64,000 nt of DNA, from contig NW_026947499.1 in the NCBI RefSeq assembly GCF_034190915.1, positions 5,306,743 to 5,370,742 of the forward strand. Direction: 5' to 3'. The translations under genes were made by a program, and so were the position numbers. The notes under the pieces are model-generated. The model was not told the origin of the DNA and did not search any database. It saw only the letters and a list, made by a program, of their open reading frames with translations. Origin of the DNA: Cavia porcellus (lineage: Eukaryota > Chordata > Mammalia > Rodentia > Caviidae). Positions 37,071-48,815 of this stretch are shown in pieces. Position 1 is the stretch's first letter, and each line of letters opens with the position of its first letter.

Positions 37071-37173
37071 GAGGCTGAAGATATAGCTCAGTGGCATAAG
37101 TTCCTGCCTGGCAAGTACAAGGTAATGAGTTCAATCCCTGATACCAAAAACAAAGCAAAGCAAAATAAAAAAG
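37071..37173 (+). mobile_element. ID SINE
   Basis: This is the clearest ID element in the window. It opens 'gaggctgaagatatagctca', with a Pol III A box over tagctcagtggc and a B box over gagttcaatccc (37128-37139), and it ends in an A-rich tail with CAAAG interruptions. It resembles a tRNA gene only because ID SINEs derive from tRNA-Ala; it cannot fold as a full tRNA. Confidence 0.8.
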
Positions 37174-40100
37174 TTTATCCCAATATGGCATAATACTTCC
37201 TAAAGTGATCCCAAGATCTAAGACAGAAGTCACCCCCCTGTAAATATAAGGCACGTGTTTGGTGTGGTGGGCATTGTCAAAATCACACTTACCCCCTGGT
37301 ACTGATAAAAAAGGAAAAAGACAAAAAAAATCACATTTACCATACATTTCCCTTTGATCTTATCTTATTTCTTAATATGTTTCCCCATATGATTGTATTC
37401 TTGGAAGCCCTTTAACCAAATGTGTATTGTTTATTAAGACTTAGCCTAGAATAGATTTACTTTTGATGGACACCAATTAACCTCATCTCTTGGGTTTTAT
37501 ACCTCCCACTCTTTAAAGGATAATGAAAGCAAACAAAACGTAATTAAGTAACTTGGCATGCAGAAAAACGTTAAAGTCATCCACTAGGATTTATGTAAAT
37601 GTATGTTCCTACCCACTACACCTTTTCTGATTCTCGTTCTTGCTCACCTTCTTCTTCAACATGAAATTTCTTTAAAATTTTTCTGCAAGAATGCATTATT
37701 TTCCTATCTCTTTCTGGAACACTTTTCTGAGCCCCGAGCTGTGCTGATTCCTCCAGACTGGTTCCTTTAGCCTTGTGCTGGCTCCTGTTGCAGTGCTAGT
37801 CACAGTGACCTAAATTGGTTTTGTGCCACCACATCCCATTAAATAGGTAAATAGGAAGCATGGAGCAGGGAAGTTGTATCATTGTTACGAAGAAATCCTC
37901 TGACAGCAGCAGCTAAATATATACTTTCCAAGAAAAACTTAGAATACACTTTTTAAAATCGGACATTGTATTGTGCTTCCTGGTAAAGGCCAGAGAGGGA
38001 CCCATTATTCTCAGTTTGTGGGTATCAAGTGTGAGGCTCTGTCTCCAACTGTAGCTGCAGCTCTGTATGAGTTTATAATGATTTATTAAACCTGCACCTC
38101 CCATGTGGCCCTCATTCACCGTCCATCACCCAGGGAGTGCCTTGGGGTGATGCTGGGCTGGAAATGTGCTGGTGTCTGAGAGGGGACTTCATTTCCTCAC
38201 CTTGATCACAGGCCGTGCCATGGAGCTACGATCTGTGACATCTGCTGCCTGCCTGTGCCTTGGGTCTATGAGCACCAACTAGGAGAGGCTTGGGAAAGTC
38301 CCTGGTGTGAAATAGTCTTGAGTCTAGTAATTGATGCTGTTTGGCACAACAGAGAAATCCTAGAATCATATGGGTGGAGGCCAACGGATTTGCTTCCCCT
38401 GTAAGTTCAGAGTGGACCTGCAGCTCTCTTCCACACTGAAGCAAAGACGGGAGGTACCTCAAGGAGGGGCAGAGACCCTTACCTTCCCCAGCCTGGATGG
38501 ACAGAGTCACTCATGCAGGAGTCCACGATGAGGAGCAGCTCAGAGCACTGGGATCACATTAGGGGTGCTGGAAGCATAGGTGTCACAGGGATTCACGCAT
38601 GACACCGCCCATGTGGGTTCCCTGGGAGGAAGGGTTTCCCCCAGAGTGAAGGTCATCAGACAGCTCCTTAGGAGTGAAATGCTGCCCCAGAGCCTCTCCT
38701 CTTCCTGGAGTCTGACATCTAATGTGTCCCCACTTCTACAGCAGCTGCTGACCTGAACACAGACATGCTCAACCTTCGAGTTATATAATGATTACTTCAA
38801 ACTTGGTGAGAAAAAAAAAATTTAAAAGAAAATAGGTTCTGACAGAACACATGGTAGTCAGCTCTGTGTTTCAAATCCTTACCAATTGTGCTTTCTAGTT
38901 TTCTTGCTTTTTTTGACAATTTGAAGGCAGTCTTTTTAAAAAAATGACTGTAGCTTAGCTTTAGATTTACAGACTGTTGCAAGCACTGTAAGTTTTACAT
39001 ATACTTCATTTCCTGTATTAATAAATTTTCTTAATTACCTTTGTCATAATTGATAAACAAAACTTTTATTATTAATATTTTTTTTTCAATTGGAAGATTG
39101 TTTTGTAGTCCAGCCCATTCTTCAGCCCACCCTAGTGCAAGCTGGTTTAACCTTAAAATCCTTGTACATCATCCTCCCAGAGGTGAAGTTACAGGTTTTT
39201 GCCCCTGTGATCAGCAAAACGTTATGTTGATGAGTCACTACTGCCTAAAAACTGTCCATCATTCAGCTTCAGTGAACGTATTTTTCATGCTTTCCTGTTC
39301 CACACTCTGTGTAGCACCAGTCTCCGTGGGCTCTATGGCCGTGCTGGTTCCTTGGACTTCCTTGTTTTGATGACCTTGATGGGGTCACGGAGAGCTTGGC
39401 ACGGACTCTGCAGGATGCAGCTGGGATTTGTTTATAGTTTTGCTTGCGCACAGACCAGACACCAGGGAGAGAAAGATTGCAAAGCTGAAGCATTGTCTCC
39501 ATCGTACCCATCCGGGTCACTGTCACCGACATGACATCCCATCACTGTTGGATTTGCGTCTAACCACTGGGCTTCAGATCGGCCCCTACTCTAAAGTTAA
39601 ACCCTGTACTCCACTCTTTGAGGGGAACCCCCTGCCCAGGTCCAGACTCAGGGATCAGAAGCTACAAGAGCTTCCTATGTAGAAAGCTTGTCTCTTCTTC
39701 TATACTTAGTATTTATTCAATCAATTATGTCAGTGTAGATTTTATTGTGTATTTTAGTTACTATGTAAAGACATTTTACATATTTTTGGCTCACATGATT
39801 CTGGGACTGACGGGAAACTTTTATGTAGTCTGAGTGTCACTGTGATCTATTACAGCTGTAGTTTTTAAAAGGCCTTTCTTGCTTTCTTGTATACAGCATG
39901 CTTTGGGATCATCTTATGTGTCAGACACTTCTCTGAAGAACCTGCTTTAGTTCATTAGTAAATGATGTTACAAATGAAGATCTGAGTGGCTGATGTGATC
40001 ATTTTTATGGGGAAAGGGGGCCCTAAGTCCTCTGAGGCTACAAAGCAAGGATGTGTTTTGCATATTAACCCACATGGGCATATCTGAATTTTCTCTGTGC

Positions 40101-41394
40101 TGCATTCCCATGTGGGCATCGGTGTCTGCAGTGTGGTCCACTTCCACACTGACATTCCAGCCTTCTTCCCTTACTTACCTATAAGCTGCCATCATTTTTT
40201 CCTTTACATTTCATGTTTCTTGTACAGCACTTTGTGTCTCTTCAACTTCCTTCAGTTTTAATGTACTTTACAATTTGCTGTTTTGTTGGCACATGGGCGT
40301 GGTGAGCGGAGTAACAGGAAGTGGGTACACTGGTGCTTTGCATGAGGTTTTATATGGATCTGGGTAGGCATGAACTGCTAGATCCTGTCTTGTAGCTGTA
40401 GCTTCTGGGACTTCAGATTTCTCAACTGCCTTTGGTTTTGTCTCCTGCCTTGGTAGGGCTTCCCTACATGTTCCCTTACTCTGAGAAAGCCTATTGTGCA
40501 GGCCACTCTGCCACCATCTGCAGTCCCAGTGGAGCCCGTGAAGGAGTTGGGAAGTCGTGGGAGAGTGAGTCTTTCCGTGGACATATCTGCCTGGGTTGTG
40601 ATCTTCACATGTAGCCTTTTTCTCTGTTTCTTTAGGTGAGAGAAGAGGACTGCAGCGGAATGGAGAGAAGGTCTGGGAAAGACATTTTTTCTGGACGATG
40701 TCCACAGCCCCATGTGTACTTTACCTTGGTCATCCTTCCAGCCACCCCCCTCACCTAGAGACTGGAGGGGTCTTTTGTGAACTTCCCTGTGTCAAACTTG
40801 CCTCTGAAGGATTCTTATAGATTATGGTTCCAGCAATAGTGACTCTAATAACCAGATCTTAACAGCACCCTGAATGTGACTTTCTCTTTAGATTACAGGT
40901 AGCAGCTGTATCCAGTGACCTTGGTTCTCTGATGGGCTAAAATAGTGCCACTTATCTTCAGTCAACTCACCTTTTGTGTGATTGTTGTGACAATGTCCAC
41001 AACCGCTGTTTGTTGGAACTGATAGAGAAGACACTCATGTCCTTCTAATGGATGTTCTTTGTGATATTTGAGAAAGTTTGTGTGTTTCAAAGGGAAATTG
41101 AGAGAATTTGTTACTGACATTGTTCATAATTTAATGTGTAATGCCTTAACAGGATCTTTATTCAGAATGGACATTAGGAACCTGAGCTGGAGAAGGCAAT
41201 GCACTTCTCCCCCATCATCCTGCAAAGTACGGAGCATCTGGTTGGTAACCATTTGAATCAGGTGTTGACGGAGTAGTAAGTGTGTCACCAAGCAGAAAGA
41301 TCATAGTTTTCACAGTGGCTTGGAGGTCTCTCACTTTCCCAAAAGAAGTGAGTTCCCACCAAGGGCTGAGGGGAAAAGAACAGGGACTGAGGGG
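37174..41394. other. Unassigned, mostly single-copy DNA
   Basis: The longest stretch without recognised repeats. It contains short A-runs (38810-38822 and 38936-38944) and overlapping frames at 39050-39830 and 40268-40713. None has recognisable family features. I see no convincing exon. Confidence 0.45.
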
Positions 41395-41585
41395 GCTTTT
41401 GCTTTCAGACTGCCTGGGTTCATAATCCTCCACTGATTTTCATGGAATAAATCTCTGATCTGGGACAAGTGAGGACTGGGCTCTTGGCTCATAAAATGGA
41501 AGTAACACAGTATCTGAACTGATGAATTCATTCAAAATCCTAAACAGGTGCTTGCACTTATGAGGGAATCAGTAAATACCTGTGT
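41395..41585 (+). mobile_element. MIR SINE, sense
   Basis: The MIR core is well ordered: 'agactgcctgggttcataat', 'ctctgatctgggacaagtga', 'ctcataaaatggaagtaac', 'aattcattcaaaatcctaaa' and 'caggtgcttg'. It covers most of the consensus. Confidence 0.7.
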
Positions 41586-41766
41586 CACCAATTGTCTAAA
41601 GTGGCTATTAAAAGTACAGGACCTGAGAGTGGGTGGCATCTCATCATGCACACAAAGAAAGAGGACTGCAGAAAGCAGATTCCAATAATCTAGTGCTCAA
41701 AAACAGAAATGCAGGAAAATTCAATTTAATGCCACTTATGTCATTTTTTTAAAAAAGCTTAATGAA
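41586..41766. other. Unassigned DNA
   Basis: No repeat recognised. Confidence 0.4.
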
Positions 41767-41957
41767 GCCAGGTGCGGTGCTGCATTCCTATACTCCCAAC
41801 ACTCTGGAAGGCTGAGGCAAAAGGATCACAAGTTTCACCCAGCGTGGGCATCTTGGGTAATTAGCAAGAACATATCTTAAAATAAAAATATAAAATGATT
41901 TGTGGATGTAGCTTGCTAGGAAGATTCTGGGTTCAATCCCCAGTGTTAAAATAAAAC
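41767..41957 (+). mobile_element. Dimeric B1-ID SINE
   Basis: The left half is Alu/B1-like ('gccaggtgcggtgctgcatt', 'ctggaaggctgaggcaaaag', 'gatcacaag'). The right half is ID-like ('gtggatgtagcttgctagga', 'ctgggttcaatccccagtg'), followed by an A-rich tail. Fusions of this type (MEN or B1-dID) are known from squirrel-related rodents, which is the best single pointer to the host lineage. Confidence 0.7.
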
Positions 41958-43685
41958 ATTAGTAACATGGAAATGACTATGACATAGGGAACTCAGAAGC
42001 CGGATACCTTAGTTCAGTTTCTAAGAAATAAAGTGTGAGCATACCACATTATTTACACACCTACATTGTTAGTTATAAATAAAAATTTGAGTTAAAAATG
42101 ATAATTTAAATGTGTAAAACTTTAGTTTTATCTTATTTATAGTATGAGTTCAAGCGATCTTTATTTTCTTCTTTCTATTCCTCTATTTCCATAATTCTCT
42201 AAATGATTGTGGGTGTTTCTGTAATTATTAGCTATTGGGAACTAAGCCCTATTATTCTATAACAGTGAACAGGTATTTGTGCATACAGACATAGAGTTAG
42301 GGCTCTGAATACCATTTACACACCAACCACATTTTAGAATCATTGATGTGATTTTACGCAATGAGACGAAGAGGAAAGAAACACAAAATTTTGCTGTTAT
42401 AAACAAAATTAGCATATTTGCAAATTTTTCTTATCTTTAATTTCAGAACTGGTTATGTGATTCATTTTATAAACTGTCATAGCTGTTTGATGCCTATTGG
42501 TAAAATCCTAGCTTATAATTAAAGAAAAATCTCACTGTTCTATCCACTTCACAAGTGACAACTTTGTATGTCACTGCTATTTTATTTCTACACTCATTTC
42601 TCAGAAAAAAAAATTACTTGAAAATATTCACAGACAAAAGAAGCTTCTACAGGAGAGCATTCTGTAATTACATAGAAAATGGCAAAACTATGAACATCAT
42701 TTATCAAGGTTGAGGACACTGACTTTACTTTCTAACCCCACATTTTTCTACATTTTTTTCCTGGAATTCACAGCCATTGTTCATTTTCTATTAGTTGGTT
42801 CTGAATATGCTCCAATACTTTCATTCTCTTGAATGGTTTTACACTGTCTTTTTATATTTGATACTATAGTATGTCAAGGTAAACTCAAATACTTCAAGGA
42901 AAGAGACACTATGGTAGCTACTATTATGTCAGACTGTCTTGTGGTAAAACACTATCTTGTTTAAATTGTTCTGTTCTAACCTGTGTTGTTATGGCCTCTT
43001 TTATCTTAATCTTTTTTTTTTTTAAAGAAAAAATTTCAAATGGCTTTGTAACTTGTTTTGCCCAGTGAAATGTGTGCAGAGGTGGTTACTATTTCTGGAC
43101 TGAAGCTATAGGAGACTTCACAGTATGGTCCTTTACTTTATTTTGTGATGTTCAAGTTGACTGTCTAAGAGTGCCATTCTGGGAGCAGCCCTTTAGCTGA
43201 CGTCAAAGAAGCACATACAGTAGTGAGACAAAAACTCCACGTATGCGTAATGACACAACCCCTCCACTGATGTTCTATGCTACACCTTAATTTTCTGTAC
43301 ATTTTGCAGTGAGATACCTCCATCTGAAAGGAAATTGTGCACTGATTTATTTTTTCCTTTCTCTGGCCTGTCCAGTCCAGGAACACTTTCCCTCACAGGA
43401 CCCAACCCGCAGCCTTGAAGGTTACCTGAAGCATGGGATGGCTCAGTCAGATTTCTCTGAAAGACTGAATTACTAAATAGTTTAAGCTAGAAGTTATTTT
43501 GTAAGAAACTAAAACTGGATGAAGCTTCACTTCAGGAACCTTCATGCAATTTAAAGGCAACAAAAGCAATCAAGACACACTTGTCACTTTGGGAACTCTG
43601 AACAAGCTCACAGCTGTCGAGAAATCTCTGCTGACTGGAAATGAAAGGGTTTTCTGTGATGGGAACTGGTAGTTCTGATTTACAA
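41958..43685. other. Unassigned AT-rich DNA
   Basis: AT-rich, with very few open frames; no gene or repeat recognised. Confidence 0.45.
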
Positions 43686-43723
43686 GCAATATATTTTCTT
43701 TCTTTCTTTCTTTCTCTTTCTTT

Positions 43724-43771
<48 letters not shown>
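43686..43771 (-). repeat. (CTTT)n followed by a T46 tract
   Basis: A short CTTT repeat grades into an uninterrupted run of about 46 T at 43726-43771. This has the form of an antisense retroposon poly-A tail. The sequence to its right (43772-43960) is not a recognisable SINE, so the parent element is unknown. Confidence 0.85.
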
Positions 43772-44094
43772 CCTTATTGGTGGACTAGCAAGCAGGAGAC
43801 TGTAAACTCGACCTCGGGCAGGAATTACTGAGAAATGAAACATGGACGGAATGAGCGGAGCAGACGGTTACTTATGTTATCTCATCTCTCCTCCCTTATC
43901 AGGAGAGTTCAATAGTGACGATTTTAACTGTTTTATTAAAAAATTCCTTGTTCCCTGGAATGTCATACACTGAAGGAAGATTCCTTTTCACATGTATGAA
44001 AGAAACAAATACGTAGCTTTTAAACTCATTTTGGAAACACCTGCGACCCATTAAGCTCCCCTTCCCAGCAGCTCCAGACAGAGCTACGCGGGTT
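43772..44094. other. Unassigned DNA beside the T tract
   Basis: If the T tract is a retroposon tail, this is the body of the retroposon in antisense. It is not recognised. Several CpGs already appear here. Confidence 0.35.
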
Positions 44095-44370
44095 TCTGGC
44101 CTGTTCTGCTAGTCGCTCTCCATGGTCCTGAATACCGCGTCTGCGCCTGCGCACGGCCATTGCTCAAACTGCAGAGTACGCCTGCGTGAGAAAGCCCACT
44201 CGGCCCCGCCCAGAAAGGTCAGGCTTTGAGACTACGCCTCCAGGCACACTCGGCGCTATCTGCGCCTGCGCAAATTTCGCTATTTGCGCCTGCCCAGAGC
44301 GGCCGCTTTGGAAGCTGCCCAGCCTCAGGGCCCCATGGGCCCTGAGCTGCCAGGCACGTGGAGTAACATC
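44095..44370. promoter_or_regulatory. CpG-rich patch with repeated NRF1-like motifs
   Basis: CpG density is far above the rest of the window. The 12-mer TGCGCCTGCGCA occurs twice exactly (44142-44153 and 44261-44272), with variants at 44178-44188 and 44285-44296. A GC-box core CCCCGCCC lies at 44204-44211 and a CACGTG E-box at 44354-44359. NRF1 sites and GC boxes are typical of TATA-less CpG-island promoters. No downstream coding exon is evident on either strand; the 72- and 76-codon frames are by-products of GC content. It could drive a non-coding RNA, be the first exon of a gene outside the window, or be an old CpG-rich LTR. Confidence 0.5.
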
Positions 44371-44828
44371 TAGAAAAGTCAGCAGGAGCCACATCTCGCT
44401 GTAGATGTGGGGAATCAGCCCGTGATTTACTGACCTGGGTTATGTCTGTCTAGTGATACTCAGCAGAGGTGCAGCCTACTGCAGGCCTGGCACTCTCCCT
44501 GCCAGCCAGCATGCCATGCTTCTGCTGGCCCTTGTGCAGGGAAGGTCGGCGCACTCTCCTGCCCGAGGGATGCCCTAGGTCCTTCTGCCTTCTTCCTGCT
44601 CTGTCTCGGCTGTCCTGTTGGCCCTGGGTCACACCCTCTATGTCCTCAGCCTGTTTCTGCTCATTTCTCTGTATCTAAGTTCTCCACCAACCATCCATAA
44701 ACTAAAACCTTACTTACGATTACGTGTGTGTGTTGACATGGAACGGCCCTAAACCTGACTCATTTCTATCATATTGATTTAATACTTTTGACAATTATCA
44801 TCATCCAAAAATTAGGGAACAAGGTCTT
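44371..44828. other. Unassigned DNA downstream of the CpG patch
   Basis: A CT-rich plus-strand segment at 44470-44680 is open in one frame on each strand, without recognisable protein features. Confidence 0.4.
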
Positions 44829-44880
44829 GGCCAGTCATGGCAGGTTACACCTTTGTGGGTCAGTATCTTGTTAAAAATAA
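44829..44880 (+). mobile_element. Possible B1-like SINE fragment
   Basis: 'ggccagtcatggcaggttac' followed by 'acctttgtgggtcag' resembles the start of a B1 SINE. It is short and diverged. Confidence 0.3.
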
Positions 44881-45179
44881 ACGACGATGGGTTACTTCTA
44901 GACCTGGAACTTCTAGAAGCCAAAATAAAATAGGGGATTGTCATCTTGTTTGCTTCTGTGATTCATAGCAAATAGCAGATTTTCTATACTTAGAAATATG
45001 AAAAATTTATTTGATCTATATATGTGTTAAATACATGAGTTTGTTTAGAAAGATCCATGCATAGATATGACATCAGGGTTGTGTAAAGGATTAAACTATT
45101 GGAAATCACCTAGAAGTCCAGCAACAAAAATTGGTAAAATAAATCCTTTTAATACTAGTAACAAGATAACAATTATGAA
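44881..45179. other. Unassigned DNA
   Basis: Nothing recognised. Confidence 0.4.
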
Positions 45180-45275
45180 ACATTTTTATGCATGGCATGC
45201 TGGACATTTTGTGCCTTTTGTAATCCTCAAACATTTCTAATAAATACATGTTTAACGTTGCCTCTATTTTGTGAA
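45180..45275 (-). mobile_element. MIR SINE fragment, antisense
   Basis: 'gcatggcatgctggacattt' and 'gccttttgtaatcctcaaac' match the reverse-complement MIR segment usually ending 'tttaatcctcacaac'. Confidence 0.45.
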
Positions 45276-46489
45276 TATATGCAATGGCAATCGGGATGAC
45301 GCTGGTGATGTTTTCATTTAAACAGCTGTTATGCCACTGTGAACAGACAGCACCACAGTCTCTGTGGATATTATTCAGGATATTTTGAGGGAATCATATT
45401 CTGTGAATTTTTTCTGGAATCAGTGAGGTTCATCTACAGCCAGAGGGACTGGCTTCAGCCTTTTCCGCTTTTCCAAGTCTTTCATGACCCTATTGGTAAA
45501 AAGGACACTGGAGATTTTGTCTCTGCTAAGTGAACCACAAAGGAAAAACAAGAAAGGAACTTTGCTTCAGTTCTCTTGCAATGCTTTGCTTTGGCAGGCA
45601 TCAGGAACCACAGTGATAAACAGCACAGCCATGCGATGGCTTCCACACTGTCTCTCTCTTTAACAGCCAAGTCTCTTCTCAGAATCCAACCATCTGTACA
45701 AAGAAGCATGCATTTTATTTTTATAGCTGTTGTGAATGTGAGTTTTTGTGCCTCAAGTCTGAAGATTTATCATAGGTCCTCTTTGCCTGGGGTAGCTACA
45801 GCTCAAGGATCCTGAGTCTGTTTTCTATCATGGATAGCAGTGAGCCTTATGCAGATGCTGATTTTCTCTACATATAGATCCTTATAACAAAATCTAATTA
45901 ATAAATGAGATATAACAAGAGTTTAGCAATAATAGGTAATAAAATAGAAGTTATTAGAATACTTTATAATAAAAGTTATTCAAATATGTTTCTTTTGCAA
46001 AGAATAAATATAAATAATGATATTTTTAGACTACCACTGGCCAACAAGAAAACTACAAGGAGCAAAACAGTGTGCAAGGCCTGCTGGGCTAAATCTTGGT
46101 GTGTGAACTACACAAACATTAAACAGAAGTTTTGTGTTTGCATACCATTTACAGGGGAAACATCAGGTCCAGGGAAAACTGTTGTGTGTGCTCTCCACCT
46201 TCCACCCAGCAATACGTCCTCAAAGACACCTTTCTGATTCCCTAAATGTCACACATTTCCAGTTCGGTGATTCTCTAGTGTGTCTGTGCACTTTTCTTTT
46301 CTTTGTATCAGTGTAATTTTACAGCAAGGATGTATGAGTGTAGCTGTGTAGATACCATCTGTCTCCTCTCTTCTCCACACTGTCTCATATTCCACGGGTG
46401 CAGGAACTGAAAAGTGTTGTTCATTTCAGTGCTCTGCAGTCTGAATTACATTTCTCAACATGGGGCTGCCACCTTGATACTCACCTAAG
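45276..46489. other. Unassigned DNA
   Basis: No gene or repeat recognised. AT-rich from 45880 to 46030. Confidence 0.45.
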
Positions 46490-47195
46490 AAGATAAACAA
46501 GTGAAAACATGGAATGAGCATCAGGATCACAATCACTGGATACCGCCCAGACCTGCCACCAGATTGTTGTTGGCCAGCTTCCCATCATGGTGTGGCCCTT
46601 GCTTGCTTCTTCCTCTCTCTCTGCTCCTCTTCCTTTTTGCTAGTGCTCAGTTCTGAGCCACAGTCACAGCAAGTACCCCACAGAATGTGACGCTGCCTTA
46701 CTTCTGGTATCAGATTGGCGCCCACAGAGGCTGGGCAACTGCACAATGCCTGTCTGCACTGGAGGGTGGGGAAGGTGAGCAGCTGAAGCTAAGAAGCTGG
46801 AAGAATACAGAGCAGGGTGGCAGCTAGTGAGGCTCTAATCTGAAGCTGAAACTTGCAATTCCCCTGGAGAGGTGTGGTTATAAATCTGAATTCAAAGGCT
46901 GAGGAATATGGAGTCCATTATCAGGGTTGACAAGATAAGAAATCCTGTACCCACTGCAGAAGGGCTCAGAACATATGAAAGCAAGGTCCTCCATCTTCAG
47001 CTCTTTGCCAGCAGCCCCTGCCTACTGTACAATGTCACCCACTTCCAGGCCAGATCTGTTTTGCACAGGTTGCTGAACCTCACACCAGTCTTCTTAGAAA
47101 ATCCCCCATGGACTCATCCAGAAGTGTAATTTATCAGTTTTCTAGGTGTTCCCTCAGTTCAGGCAAGTTGAAAATTAAAGTTAAAAATTACATGG
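46490..47195 (-). mobile_element. MaLR/MLT1-like sequence, antisense
   Basis: The right end reads 'catggactcatccagaagtg', 'tatcagttttctaggtg' and 'cccfs-like' ttccctcagttcaggcaag on the plus strand. In reverse complement this is the start of an MLT1-related LTR ('caacttg..tg.actgagggaac'). The left part, with 'ttgttggccagcttcccatc' and CT-rich text, is less certain. No coding is supported. Confidence 0.4.
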
Positions 47196-48519
47196 TCTTT
47201 ACTGGGAACAGCTTACAGGCCACGTTTGTGATTTCTCTTTCTCATCTAGCGCTTTTTTGTAAATGATTCAACAGGAAGCAAACACAAACACCTTAGCTGA
47301 CATAGCATCCACCTGCCTTTCATTCTGGGTCCATAATAAAGTAGGAAACACAAAGTTTGTCCAAAAGAGAGGAGCTCCAAATCTCAGCACATCTCCCATG
47401 CTCAGAATATCATATGGAGTGATTTGTAGAGCTTAAGGTCCTGCTTGCTGAACTGCATTTTCCCCGGACTGCCTTCCCTAGATGCTCAGGCTCAGGACCA
47501 GAACAGAAAGATTTCAGATTTTCTATCCCACTGACAGCTCCTTGAATTGTGGAAACAGGAATATTTTACCCACTAGTCTCATCCTAAACAGGACAAGACA
47601 ACACTTCCTCCATGGCTAAAGAGGCTGTTTGGACCAATCCAAAGCAATGCAGGAAAGTAGATCTCACAGTGTACAGCCCAAGGCAGGGAGGGCTGGACCA
47701 TATTCAGCCCAGTTGCTGGTCAGGGTCATTCACAATAGTTGCTTTCCATCACTCTGTCCACCTAAAATCTCATTGTTCTGTGGGAAGAAGTGTACAGCTA
47801 GCAATTTTGTCTGTGTATTTATTGATCTCAGAGACAAAAATAGTTATCCTGAATAGTCAAAACTATAAGGCTTTTCTTTCTTTTGATGGGGGGAATTTAA
47901 GTCCTGTGTTTACTATTGGAGTAAAAACTGCCATCAAAGTCATGCTGAGCCTTAAAAGGGTCCCACAGATTTGGAGCTGGCATGGAAGTCAACTTTCCTG
48001 AGCTACAAAGGAAAAGACAGGCCCGGTGCATCCACTTCCCTTTCTTTTAGGAATGAGAAGGAAATTCGTGTGTCTGGTATTGTCTTTCTTCTCAGTACCT
48101 TGCTCCTTTAACTTCTGTCTCGCCCAGGCCATCTCACCACCTCACCTCATGGTGCTTGTTTTACAGGCTTGCATTCAAGGAAGTGCAAAATCATCCTCCC
48201 TCAGAGTAGGCTGTGAAGAGGCAGCCGTGGCTGCTCTGTGAACTAGAGGAAATGAGCAAAGACTGGGTTTCTCCTTTATCCCACCTGAAATATGCTGGAC
48301 TCAACTTTAGCCTGCAGTTAGTTTACTGTCTAGTAGTTAAACAAGTATTCATTCATCAATTCCTATCCTTCAGCACATATTTTTATTTTTCTCCTTGAAA
48401 CTATGAAGGCATGGGGGCTCTGGATGAAAGTGTAATTTGTTATAACTAACCAGAAATGTGCACCATCTACTAGAACCAGTTTTTCCTACTTTGGGGTTTT
48501 GTTCTTACAGTCTTTATGC
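47196..48519. other. Unassigned DNA
   Basis: The frame at 47612-48001 (129 codons) and a hydrophobic, signal-peptide-like frame at 48026-48241 show no recognisable family and no exon structure. No gene is called. Confidence 0.4.
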
Positions 48520-48815
48520 TCCCAGATTTCTACTGCTTAGGTCTGGACTGTTTCCTAGGGGCCCATGTGTTGAAGGCTTTGTAGGAGCTCCTCCAGTCCC
48601 TGGGATCATGCCCCTGCAGGGGACAGGGATACTCTGCTACCTTCTTCTTTCTTTTCTTTGCTTACTGGTCACTATCCTGGGTCACTTCATGCCCAGAAGC
48701 AATGAGACTCATTGATCCTGAGCTGTATCTCTAATCTGTGAGCCAAAATAAACTTTTTCTCTCTATAAATTAATTACGTCAAGTATTTGTCATAGTGCTG
48801 GAAAGCTGACTAATA
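48520..48815 (+). mobile_element. MaLR-type LTR
   Basis: Diagnostic blocks in order: 'tctggactgtttcctagggg', 'cccatgtgttgaaggc', 'tgagccaaaataaac', 'attacgtcaagtatttgtca' and 'ggaaagctgactaata'. The aataaa in the fourth fifth of the LTR is the expected polyadenylation signal. Confidence 0.65.

Noticed and set aside
37071..37173. tRNA-like gene
   Set aside because: A and B boxes are present, but the sequence is an ID SINE with an A-rich tail and cannot form a full tRNA.
48026..48241. Hydrophobic, signal-peptide-like short frame
   Set aside because: There is only one hydrophobic run, with no mature-protein features, no acceptor or donor pair and no family likeness.
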